Shown piece by piece: positions 8,677-16,542 of a DNA stretch of 64,000 nt. This DNA is from Dongia sedimenti (GTDB lineage: Bacteria; Pseudomonadota; Alphaproteobacteria; Dongiales; Dongiaceae), in contig JAUYVI010000003.1 of NCBI GenBank assembly GCA_030715195.1, positions 705,700-769,699 of the forward strand, written 5' to 3'. The notes beneath the pieces were generated by a model that saw nothing but the letters and a program-made list of their open reading frames with translations, was not told the origin of the DNA and ran no database searches. Made by a program: the position numbers and the translations under genes. Numbering within the stretch: the stretch's first letter is position 1; each line of letters starts with the position of its first letter.

Positions 8677-9489
8677 ATGGATCAGCCGGTCACTAAAGCC
8701 GTTCGTACCGTGGATGAACGCTATCGGGTGCAGAGCCTCGGCCGCGCCCTCGACCTCATCGAGATGATCGCCACCCGCGGCAAGGACGGTGCCCGCCTGA
8801 CCGATCTCGCCCGCGAGCTGGGCATGTCGAAGGCGGCGGTCTATGCCCTCCTGCAGACCCTGCTCGCCCGCGGCTTTCTTTCCGACATTTCCGAAGGCGC
8901 CAACCGGCGCTACCGCCTTGGGCTTTCCCTGGCGCGGCTCGGCGACATGGCGCTGGCCAACATCGCCCTCGCCGATGTCGCGATGCCGGAGCTCCGCAAG
9001 CTGACCGCCGATCTCGGCATGACCTCACGCCTGGCGATCCTCGATGACGGCTACGCGGTGGTGGTCGGCCGGGTCGATGCGCCGGGGGCCATCCGCTTCG
9101 ACGCCGCGCTCGGCCGCCGCGAGATGCCGCATTGCTCGGCGGTCGGCAAGGCGCTGCTGGCGGCGATGCCCCGCGACGAGGCGCAGCGCATCCTGGAGCG
9201 CGGCGAACTGCCGAGGCGCACGCCGCGCACCATCACCGCCGTGCCACAGCTGATGAAGGAGTTGGCGCTCAGCCAGGAGCGCGGCTATGCGATCGACGAC
9301 GAGGAGGATACCGAGGGCGTCGCCTGCATCGGCTCCTGCGTCTTCAGCCGGGGCGGCGCCGTGGCCGGCGCGATCAGCGTCACCGGCCTCAAGCCCCGCG
9401 ACTGGCGCAACCGGATCGCCGAACTGGGCGAGCGGGTCCGGCAGAGCGCCGGCGCCCTCTCCCGCCAGCTCGGCTATGCGGGCGCCTAA
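8677..9489 (+). CDS. IclR-family transcriptional regulator
   Basis: This 270-residue regulator has an N-terminal winged helix (about residues 18-80: VQSLGRALDLIEMI, LTDLARELGMSKAAVYALLQTL) and a C-terminal IclR effector domain (HCSAVGKALLAAMP, IDDEEDTEGVACIG). I prefer ATG at 8677 because GGGGGA lies ten bases upstream; an in-frame GTG at 8647 lacks a ribosome site. It diverges from the sugar-acid operon and probably controls it in response to a sugar acid or keto-acid. Whether it represses or activates cannot be told. Confidence 0.88.
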   Translation: MDQPVTKAVRTVDERYRVQSLGRALDLIEMIATRGKDGARLTDLARELGMSKAAVYALLQTLLARGFLSDISEGANRRYRLGLSLARLGDMALANIALADVAMPELRKLTADLGMTSRLAILDDGYAVVVGRVDAPGAIRFDAALGRREMPHCSAVGKALLAAMPRDEAQRILERGELPRRTPRTITAVPQLMKELALSQERGYAIDDEEDTEGVACIGSCVFSRGGAVAGAISVTGLKPRDWRNRIAELGERVRQSAGALSRQLGYAGA

Positions 9490-9708
9490 ACCCACAAATT
9501 TCCACGAGAATTAGGGTCTTTGTCCTTCGACCCAGGGTGCCGATGGGAGGCGCACACCCCTGTCTGGTGATGAACGTCACGCCCGAGAACAAAACCGGTC
9601 GCGAGTTAACCATCTGAGAACGATCTTGCCCAATACTCTTTGATCGGTATCAGATTGGTTCCGGGGAGTTCCCACACCTCCGTGTGGGCGGGCTGAGGGC
9701 AGAATTCA

Positions 9709-11901
9709 ATGGAGACGACGGTTCTTCGCAACAACTTCGCCTTGCGCAAAGTTGCGAACCGATACCCGCTGCGACGCCACATCACCGCGTTCTTCGCCAC
9801 GCTGCTGGTGATCGCCATGTTGGCACTGGGTGCGTTCGGCGCCTGGCAGATCAGCGCGCTGATGTCGTTGCCGCAGGACCAGATGGAGCTCGGCTTCAAG
9901 CGCATCATGTGGATGCTGGTCACCGTATCCTGCTTGCTGCTGCTGATGTCGATCTTCGCGGTCTGGGAACTGGCGCGCCGCCTGTCCAAGCCCCTGCGCT
10001 CGCTCGCCGAAGAGGCGCAATCGATCCGCGATTTCGACTTCTCGAACGCCGCCGCCGTAAACACCGGCATCGAGGAGGTCGATGAGCTCTCGATCATCAT
10101 GAACGAGATGAAGACCACGATCCGCCGCTTCCTGGAGATCGGCAGCAGCCTGACCGCCGAACGTGACCTGCACTCGCTGCTGAACCGCATCCTGCGCGAG
10201 ATGGTCGATGTCAGCCGCGCCGTCGGTGGCGTGATCTATCTGTTGGAAGACGACGGTTCCGCGCTCCGCTTCGAGACCGGGCGCCACGCCGGCGACCAGA
10301 CCTTCGACACCCTGGATGAGGACTACGCCATCCGCGTGCCGCTCGAGATCCGCAACAGCATCATCTCCGACGCCGCCATGCGCCGGAAGATCGAAGACCG
10401 CCGTGTGCGTACCGACGAGATCAAGTCCGTGGACCGGGCCATTGCCCAGAAACTGAACGTCATGGGCCAGCATGTCGAGCTGATCGCCGTGCCGCTGCTC
10501 AGCCCGCGCGGCGAGGCGCTGGGCGTCGTGCTGCTGGTCTCCGAAGCCGATGGCAAGGGGGATAACGAAACCGCCTCGGGCCACCTGCTCTCGCTGATCA
10601 AGGCGATTGCCGGCAGCGCCGCCATCGCGCTCGAGAACCAGCAGCTGATGCTGGCGCAGAAGAACCTGATGGACTCCTTGATCAAGCTCGTGGCGAGCGC
10701 GATCGACCGCAAGTCGCCCCATACCGGCGGCCACTGCACCCGCGTGCCGGCCTTGGCCAAGATGCTGGCCGAAGCCGCGGTCAAGCAGAACTACGGACCG
10801 TTCGCCAACTTCCGCCTCAGCGACGAGGAATGGGAAGCGCTGGAGCTCGCGAGCTGGCTGCACGATTGCGGCAAGGTCACCACGCCGGAATACGTGGTCG
10901 ACAAGGCGACCAAGCTGGAGACGCTCTACAACCGCATCCACGAGATCCGCACGCGCTTCGAGGTGGTGAAGCGCGAGAACGAGATCAAGATGCTGCGCGA
11001 CTTCCTCAAGGGCGGAAGCAGCCTGCGCGAGGTCGAGCGCAAGATCGTGGAATTCAACGTCCAGATCGACCAGGAATACGCCATCGTCGCCGAGGCCAAT
11101 ATCGGCGGTGAGGGCACGCCGGCCGAGACCATCGAGCGCGTCCGGGAGATCGCCCAGCAACGCACCTGGACCCGCACCCTCGACGACCGTATCGGCATCT
11201 CCCACGAGGAGATGACCCGCCTCAAGGCACGGCCGCCGATCGAGCTGCCGGTCGTCGAGCACGTCCTCGACGACAAGCCGGAGCACATCGTCATCCGCGA
11301 AGAACGCGACCAGATGCCGGAGGACAATGCCTGGGGCTTCAAGCTCAGGGTCCCGGTCCACAAGTTCAATCTCGGCGAATTGCACAACCTCTCGATCCAG
11401 CGCGGCACGCTGACCGACGAGGAGCGCTACATCATCAACGACCACATCGTGCAGACCATCATCATGCTGGAGAGCCTGCCCTTCCCCCGCCACCTGCGGA
11501 ACGTGCCGGAGATCGCCGGCGGCCATCACGAGCGCATGGACGGCGCCGGCTATCCGCGCCGCCTGATGGGCAAGGACATGTCGGTGCTGGCGCGCATCAT
11601 GGCGATCGCCGACGTGTTCGAGGCGCTGACCGCGGGCGACCGCCCGTACAAGAAGGCGAAGCCCTTGAGCGAAGCGATCAAGATCATGGGCGCCTTCAAG
11701 CGCAACGGACACCTCGATCCGGACCTTTTGGACCTGTTCCTCGAATCCAACGTCTGGATGGACTACTCCTACCGCTTCCTCAATCCGGAGCAGATGGACG
11801 AGCCCGACATCCGCAGCGCCCTCGCCATCCGCCCCGCCACCGAACCCATCGGCCCCCGCGTCGGCAACATGGGCGCGGAGCCGCCGCGGCGGATCGCTTA
11901 G
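9709..11901 (+). CDS. HD-GYP cyclic-di-GMP phosphodiesterase with membrane anchor, HAMP and GAF domains
   Basis: This 730-residue membrane protein has two hydrophobic segments (about 26-52 and 65-87), a HAMP linker (about 88-142), a GAF-like domain (about 145-310) and a C-terminal HD-GYP domain. HD-GYP domains hydrolyse c-di-GMP. The HD pair is at 385-386 (LHDCGKV) and the second motif HHERMDGAGYP begins at 606. These are about 220 residues apart, much more than in compact HD-GYP proteins; the extra part (about 400-560) is charged and predicted mostly helical by eye. The gene stands alone between iclR and the enamidase gene. Signal input is unknown. Confidence 0.88.
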   Translation: METTVLRNNFALRKVANRYPLRRHITAFFATLLVIAMLALGAFGAWQISALMSLPQDQMELGFKRIMWMLVTVSCLLLLMSIFAVWELARRLSKPLRSLAEEAQSIRDFDFSNAAAVNTGIEEVDELSIIMNEMKTTIRRFLEIGSSLTAERDLHSLLNRILREMVDVSRAVGGVIYLLEDDGSALRFETGRHAGDQTFDTLDEDYAIRVPLEIRNSIISDAAMRRKIEDRRVRTDEIKSVDRAIAQKLNVMGQHVELIAVPLLSPRGEALGVVLLVSEADGKGDNETASGHLLSLIKAIAGSAAIALENQQLMLAQKNLMDSLIKLVASAIDRKSPHTGGHCTRVPALAKMLAEAAVKQNYGPFANFRLSDEEWEALELASWLHDCGKVTTPEYVVDKATKLETLYNRIHEIRTRFEVVKRENEIKMLRDFLKGGSSLREVERKIVEFNVQIDQEYAIVAEANIGGEGTPAETIERVREIAQQRTWTRTLDDRIGISHEEMTRLKARPPIELPVVEHVLDDKPEHIVIREERDQMPEDNAWGFKLRVPVHKFNLGELHNLSIQRGTLTDEERYIINDHIVQTIIMLESLPFPRHLRNVPEIAGGHHERMDGAGYPRRLMGKDMSVLARIMAIADVFEALTAGDRPYKKAKPLSEAIKIMGAFKRNGHLDPDLLDLFLESNVWMDYSYRFLNPEQMDEPDIRSALAIRPATEPIGPRVGNMGAEPPRRIA

Positions 11902-12012
11902 GACGGAACCGACGCTGGATCAACGGCGCGCAGGCTGCATCACGGCTCGCTAGACGCGAGATCCCGCGCTATCCTCCGATTCACGCAATAACAAAACATC
12001 CGGAGGCTCCCG

Positions 12013-13206
12013 ATGGCAGTCGAACCCACGGCCGGCGCACCCGCCGGCAAGCTCGTCATCCGCAACATCGGCCTCCTGCTGACCGGCGACCTCGATGCCC
12101 CGATCGCCTCCGCCGACACGCTCATCGCCATCGACGGCAGGATCACCGCCTTCGGGCGCGAGAAGGATCTCGACACCGCCGATGCCAAGACCGTGGTCGA
12201 TGCCAACGGCACCGCGCTCGCCCCCGGCCTGATCGACAGCCATGTGCATCCGGTCGCCGGCGAATGGACCCCGCGGCAGAACCAGCTCGGCTGGATCGAA
12301 AGCTGCCTGCATGGCGGCGTCACCACCATGATCTCGGCCGGCGAGGTGCACATGCCCGGCCGGCCCAAGGACATCCCCGGCCTCAAGGCCTTCGCGATCT
12401 CGAGCCAGCGCATCTTCGCGAATGCCCGGCCATCCGGCGTCAAGGTGCATGGCGGCGCGCCGGTGATCGAACAGGGCATGGTCGAGGACGATTTCAAGGA
12501 GATGGCCGCGGCCGGCGTGACCCTGCTCGGCGAAGTGGGCCTGGGCGGTGTGAAGACCGGCGAGGAAGCCAAGAAGATGGTGGCCTGGGCCCGCAAATAC
12601 GGGATCCAGAGCACCATCCACACCGGCGGTCCCTCGATCCCCGGCTCCGGCCTGATCGACAAGGACGTGATCCTGGAAGCCGATCCCGATGTGATCGGCC
12701 ATATCAACGGCGGCCACACTGCGCTCCCCGACGACCAGATCCGCTGCCTCTGCGAAAGCTGCAAGCGCGGGCTGGAGATCGTGCATAACGGCAATGAGCG
12801 CGCCGCACTCTATACCTTGCGCACGGCGCGGGAGATCGGCGATCTCCACCGCGTGATCCTCGGCACCGATGCGCCGGCCGGCTCGGGCGTTCAGCCGCTC
12901 GGCATCCTGCGCATGGTCTCGATGCTGTCCTCGATCGGCGAAGTGCCGGCCGAGATCGCGCTCTGCTTCGCCACCGGCAACACCGCGCGGATGCGCAAGC
13001 TCGATGTCGGACTGATCGATAAAGGCCGGAGCGCCGATTTCGTCTTCCTCGACAAGGCCCAGCATTCCGCCGGCAAGGACCTGCTGGAGAGCATCCAGCT
13101 CGGCGACCTGCCGGGCGTCGGCATGACCATCATCGACGGAATCGTCCGCACCCAGCGCAGCCGCAACACCCCGCCGGCGACCCGGGTGCCGAGCATCGCG
13201 AAGTAG
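12013..13206 (+). CDS. ena: Enamidase-like amidohydrolase of nicotinate catabolism
   Basis: This 397-residue amidohydrolase strongly resembles enamidase of Eubacterium barkeri as I recall it, which opens 1,4,5,6-tetrahydro-6-oxonicotinate to 2-formylglutarate and ammonia. Shared landmarks are the metal site HVHP (77-80), HGGVTTMISAGEVHMPGRPKD, the later GHINGGHTAL, and the C-terminal SRNTPPATR. It faces, tail to tail with two bases between stops, a minus-strand operon containing 6-hydroxynicotinate reductase, whose product is the enamidase substrate. That context strongly supports the assignment. Confidence 0.88.
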   Translation: MAVEPTAGAPAGKLVIRNIGLLLTGDLDAPIASADTLIAIDGRITAFGREKDLDTADAKTVVDANGTALAPGLIDSHVHPVAGEWTPRQNQLGWIESCLHGGVTTMISAGEVHMPGRPKDIPGLKAFAISSQRIFANARPSGVKVHGGAPVIEQGMVEDDFKEMAAAGVTLLGEVGLGGVKTGEEAKKMVAWARKYGIQSTIHTGGPSIPGSGLIDKDVILEADPDVIGHINGGHTALPDDQIRCLCESCKRGLEIVHNGNERAALYTLRTAREIGDLHRVILGTDAPAGSGVQPLGILRMVSMLSSIGEVPAEIALCFATGNTARMRKLDVGLIDKGRSADFVFLDKAQHSAGKDLLESIQLGDLPGVGMTIIDGIVRTQRSRNTPPATRVPSIAK

Positions 13207-13208
13207 AT

Positions 13209-13664
13209 CTACCGCAGCTTCTTCAGCAGCGTCAGGAACTGCTCGCGCTCTTCCGCGCTGAGCGGCTCGAGCGTTTCCGCCGTGATCTCCAGCCCGGCCG
13301 GGATTGCGCGCGCGACCACGCCCACCCCGTCGCTGGTGAGCGCCAGCATGCGCCGCCGTCCGTCCTCTGGATCCACAGTCGCCGCGACGAAGCCGCGCTG
13401 GATCAGGCGATCGGTGACGCCCTTGATGGTCGCTCCGTCCATCGCGGTCAGGCGACCGAGCTGGTTCTGCGAGCACGGCCCCACTTCCTGCAGCCGCACC
13501 AGGGTGGCGAACTGCGTGGTGGTCAGCTGCTCGGGAATGCGCGCGGCGAAGATCGACGCATGCCGCTGCGAGGCCTGGCGCAGGATGTAGCCGACCTGCT
13601 CTTCCAGCCGGTAGCCGCTGTCCGGCGTCACCTTCGCCACCTGTTTCTGGGCGCTGGGCTTCAC
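13209..13664 (-). CDS. MarR-family transcriptional regulator
   Basis: This 151-residue protein has the MarR winged-helix pattern: LTTTQFATLVRLQEVG, SQNQLGRLTAMDGATIKGVTDRLIQRGFV and the wing DPEDGRRRMLALT. The start is GTG at 13664, overlapping the DUF1185 stop as GTGA, so it is the last gene of the nicotinate operon that begins near 20.2 kb. It probably controls this cluster. The palindrome at 20181-20192, between the two divergent transcription units, is the best candidate operator. Confidence 0.88.
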   Translation of the reverse strand: MKPSAQKQVAKVTPDSGYRLEEQVGYILRQASQRHASIFAARIPEQLTTTQFATLVRLQEVGPCSQNQLGRLTAMDGATIKGVTDRLIQRGFVAATVDPEDGRRRMLALTSDGVGVVARAIPAGLEITAETLEPLSAEEREQFLTLLKKLR

Positions 13665-14245
13665 CGCAGCCCGTCCTCACCCTTGATCTCCGAAACCTTA
13701 AGCCCGCCGACCCGCGGCAGCGGCCGTCCGGAATCCGTCACCGCGACCGCGACCAGGATCTCGTCGGCCGCGGGTGCATCGACCACCCGCACCTCCATGC
13801 CGTCGAAATGGCTGCGCACGAAAGCCGCGTCCTTGTGGCCGAGCGGAATGTCCAGCGCCACGCCCGGACCGCCCCGCTTCTTCGAGGACGGGATCAGCGC
13901 GGCGCCCTTGCCGAGCACCTTGCGGAAGGGTGCCCCGAGCTTCGGGTGCAGGATCGCCGCCGCATGCTCCAGCTCGCCGTTGGCGCCGACCGCCGCGGCC
14001 TTGCCGTAACTCTCGGCCTTGGCGGGATCGATGCCGAGCGCCTTGACCGCGCGTTCGGCCAGCAGGCCGCCCAGCTCCTCGCCGACATCGATCAGCTCGG
14101 AGAGATCCTCCTGATAGCGGCCGGCGAAGGGATTGGCGATCACCGCAATTGCCGCCGCGCGGCGGGTCGGCGGACTGACCGCGCGCCCGGCTTCGGTCAG
14201 CGTCTCCTCGACCACGGTGACGATCTTGCGAATCTTGGCTTTCAT
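13661..14245 (-). CDS. DUF1185 (amino acid synthesis family) protein
   Basis: This 194-residue protein belongs to the DUF1185 family (PF06684). A family structure has been described as a variant of the Bacillus chorismate-mutase fold, without a proven reaction. Conserved family segments here are AVIANPFAGRYQEDL, SYGKAAAVGANGELEHAAA and DIPLGHKDAAFVRSHF. A second, diverged copy lies at 21025-21600 on the other strand of the same cluster. Placement between the UPF0280 and marR genes suggests a role after ring opening of nicotinate or in handling an intermediate; this is inference. Confidence 0.85.
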   Translation of the reverse strand: MKAKIRKIVTVVEETLTEAGRAVSPPTRRAAAIAVIANPFAGRYQEDLSELIDVGEELGGLLAERAVKALGIDPAKAESYGKAAAVGANGELEHAAAILHPKLGAPFRKVLGKGAALIPSSKKRGGPGVALDIPLGHKDAAFVRSHFDGMEVRVVDAPAADEILVAVAVTDSGRPLPRVGGLKVSEIKGEDGLR

Positions 14246-14254
14246 GCTTCTCCC

Positions 14255-15106
14255 CTATGCCGCCTGGATTTGCAGCATGCCTTCGACCTGCCGGGTCTGC
14301 CCGCCGAGATGCAGGGCCGCGGCGCGAATCAATTTGCGGTCCAGACACTGCTCCGCCGCGCGGCAACCCCGCGCCAGCGCCTGCGCCCTTTCATCGGCGG
14401 TCAGCGCGCCCACCGCCACCGTCACCCGCCTCTCGCCGAGATCGTTGCCCGGCGCCAGCTCGACGGCCGGACGCCGCTCGATCGCCGCATGGCCGGGCAG
14501 ATCCACCGCATTGGCGATGACGGTCGCCGCGGCATCGGCCAGCGCGGCGGTGTCGGCCAGCACGGTCACCGCATCGGCGATCCCCAGCGAGAAGCTCCGG
14601 CCGCGCCAGCCGCTGGTCGCGATCCCGCGCACCGGCTGATCGGCCGCGAGGAACAGCGAGCCGAACATGCTGGGCCGATCCGGCCGATCGACCATGCCGA
14701 TCCGCAAGGTCTCGCCCGGCGCCAGTTGGACCGCGATATCGCCGCCATTGTTCACATAGGCGCGCTGCAGGTGCGCGGCCGCGGCCATGGCGCCGAGAAC
14801 TTCCTCGGCGACCGCGCCGGCGACCGCCGCCATCGGCGTGATGAACTGTTCGCGGGCAAAAGGCTGCACGGCATTCCACATCCGCCGCGCCACGACGCCC
14901 TTCGGGACTGCCGCGGAAGCCGCGCGCAGCAACGGCAGTTCTTCGCACAGCGCGTCCAGGATGGTGATGAACCGTGCGCTCGCCGCGCGATAAGCCTCGT
15001 CGATCTCCGCCGCAGCGCCGAAGGCCTCGACGATGAGATCGATCGGCCCGTCTTGCAAATGCAGCCGGTTGTGGCCGAGGCGACGGATGACCGGGGTCCG
15101 GCGCAT
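14255..15106 (-). CDS. UPF0280-family protein
   Basis: This 283-residue protein matches the UPF0280 pattern, with YVNNGGDIAVQL and GIATSGWRGRSFSLGIADAVTVLA. It resembles ApbE-like flavin-transferase folds in its GGD and TSG segments, but I cannot assign a reaction. ATG at 15106 overlaps the last base of the 6-hydroxynicotinate reductase stop (TGATG), and a 9-base gap separates it from the DUF1185 gene. A longer upstream reading lies wholly in the reductase gene and is discarded. The operon position suggests an accessory job for the reductase, possibly cofactor maturation. Confidence 0.82.
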   Translation of the reverse strand: MRRTPVIRRLGHNRLHLQDGPIDLIVEAFGAAAEIDEAYRAASARFITILDALCEELPLLRAASAAVPKGVVARRMWNAVQPFAREQFITPMAAVAGAVAEEVLGAMAAAAHLQRAYVNNGGDIAVQLAPGETLRIGMVDRPDRPSMFGSLFLAADQPVRGIATSGWRGRSFSLGIADAVTVLADTAALADAAATVIANAVDLPGHAAIERRPAVELAPGNDLGERRVTVAVGALTADERAQALARGCRAAEQCLDRKLIRAAALHLGGQTRQVEGMLQIQAA

Positions 15107-16542
15107 CAGGCGGCGCCCTTCGCCGTCGCGCGCACCTGGCGCAGCGAGGAATCCTTCAAGACCTCTTCCACCGGCCGCACATGATCGACATGGCCGCCCA
15201 AAGCCGCGTAATCCTCGAGCTTCAGGGTGAACTCGATCGGTGCCACCAGCGCCGGGGTCGGTACATAGCCGAAGGCACGGTCGGGCAGCAGGGTCACATC
15301 CACCATGTAGGTGATGCCGCCGCCCGGCCAGACGTAGACCGGGGCGCCGCCCGCGGTGACCCGGGTGATCGCCTGGCGCACCGAGCGCGTCAGCCGCACC
15401 GGATTCTCGGTCACGCCCGCGCGCAAGGAGCCGCCGGCGCCGGCCATGAACAGCACCGTGCTCAAGGCGGGTTCGCAATTCTCGGCAATGCGCTCGACGG
15501 ATTCCTGCAGGTTCGCCGGCAGATCCTTCTCGACCGGTCTCAGGTTGTCATCGAGCTCGTAATAGGCATGCTGTTCGCCGGTCGTGCTGACCATCAGCAT
15601 GCGCAAGCCGGGCTTGGCGTGCTTGGCGTCGAAGCCGGTCACGATCTCCAGCGGGTCCATGACATTGGTGCCGCCCCAGCCCGAACCGGGCTCGGCCACA
15701 TGGAAATAGCGGCCCGGCGTCGATTTGCGGCCGCGGATCTTGATGCCGGTGTCCTGCGCACCCAGCACCTTGCCGGCCTGGTGCTCGGAGAGCACGCCGG
15801 TGATGTGGTCATCGACCACCACCACCTCATCGACCTTGCCATACCATTGCTTGGCGAACATGCCGATCGTGGCGGAGCCGCAGCCGACCCGCATCCGCTC
15901 CTCGATCTTGCCGTTGATCACCGGCGGCTTGCCGGCCTGGATGATCGCGGTGGCCCCTTCGTCCACCGTCAGCTCCACCGCCTCGCCGTTGCAGAGGCGC
16001 AGGAGCGCATCGCAGGTGACCCGGCCCTCTTTCTTGCCGCCATGGGTCAGGTGGTTGACACCGCCCAGCGACAGCATCTGCGAGCCGTACTCACCGGTGG
16101 TCACATGGCCGATCGGCTCGCCATCGACCCGCACCAGGTTGCGCTCGGGCCCAAGGTGCCGGTCGGTGTCGATCTTCACCTTGCAGCCGCAATAGCTGAA
16201 GATGCCCTCGGTCACCACCGTGACCGTATCCACGCCGTCCACCTTGGACGAGACGATGAACGGCGCCGGCTTGTAATCGGGATAGGTCGTGCCGGCGCCG
16301 ATCGCGGTGATGAAAGTGCTCGGCGACTTCACGATCTCGCCGTTCCAGTCGCTGCCGCCGGAATCCAGGAACGGCACCACCTGCTCGCCGGCTTCAATCG
16401 CGTGCTCCAGCACCACCAGCGGATCGACCCGCACCAGCTTGCCGTCCTCATTGGCATAGCGGTCGCAGGCGCCGGCCCGGCCTGGTTTGATGTAGCAGGT
16501 GACGGGACAGGCATCGCAGCGCACCAACTCAGGATCAGCCAT
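15106..16542 (-). CDS. hnr: 6-hydroxynicotinate reductase
   Basis: This 478-residue protein would reduce 6-hydroxynicotinate to 1,4,5,6-tetrahydro-6-oxonicotinate. The N-terminus carries an Fe-S-type cysteine set (Cys9, 12, 16, 26 in CDACPVTCYIKPGRAGAC), as in the Eubacterium barkeri enzyme family. Further cysteines sit in SYCGCKVKID and VTCDALLRLC. The gene overlaps the molybdenum hydroxylase gene by eight bases. With that hydroxylase upstream and the enamidase nearby it gives the reductive nicotinate route. An oxygen-tolerant version would be expected if this is an aerobic alphaproteobacterium. Confidence 0.85.
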   Translation of the reverse strand: MADPELVRCDACPVTCYIKPGRAGACDRYANEDGKLVRVDPLVVLEHAIEAGEQVVPFLDSGGSDWNGEIVKSPSTFITAIGAGTTYPDYKPAPFIVSSKVDGVDTVTVVTEGIFSYCGCKVKIDTDRHLGPERNLVRVDGEPIGHVTTGEYGSQMLSLGGVNHLTHGGKKEGRVTCDALLRLCNGEAVELTVDEGATAIIQAGKPPVINGKIEERMRVGCGSATIGMFAKQWYGKVDEVVVVDDHITGVLSEHQAGKVLGAQDTGIKIRGRKSTPGRYFHVAEPGSGWGGTNVMDPLEIVTGFDAKHAKPGLRMLMVSTTGEQHAYYELDDNLRPVEKDLPANLQESVERIAENCEPALSTVLFMAGAGGSLRAGVTENPVRLTRSVRQAITRVTAGGAPVYVWPGGGITYMVDVTLLPDRAFGYVPTPALVAPIEFTLKLEDYAALGGHVDHVRPVEEVLKDSSLRQVRATAKGAA

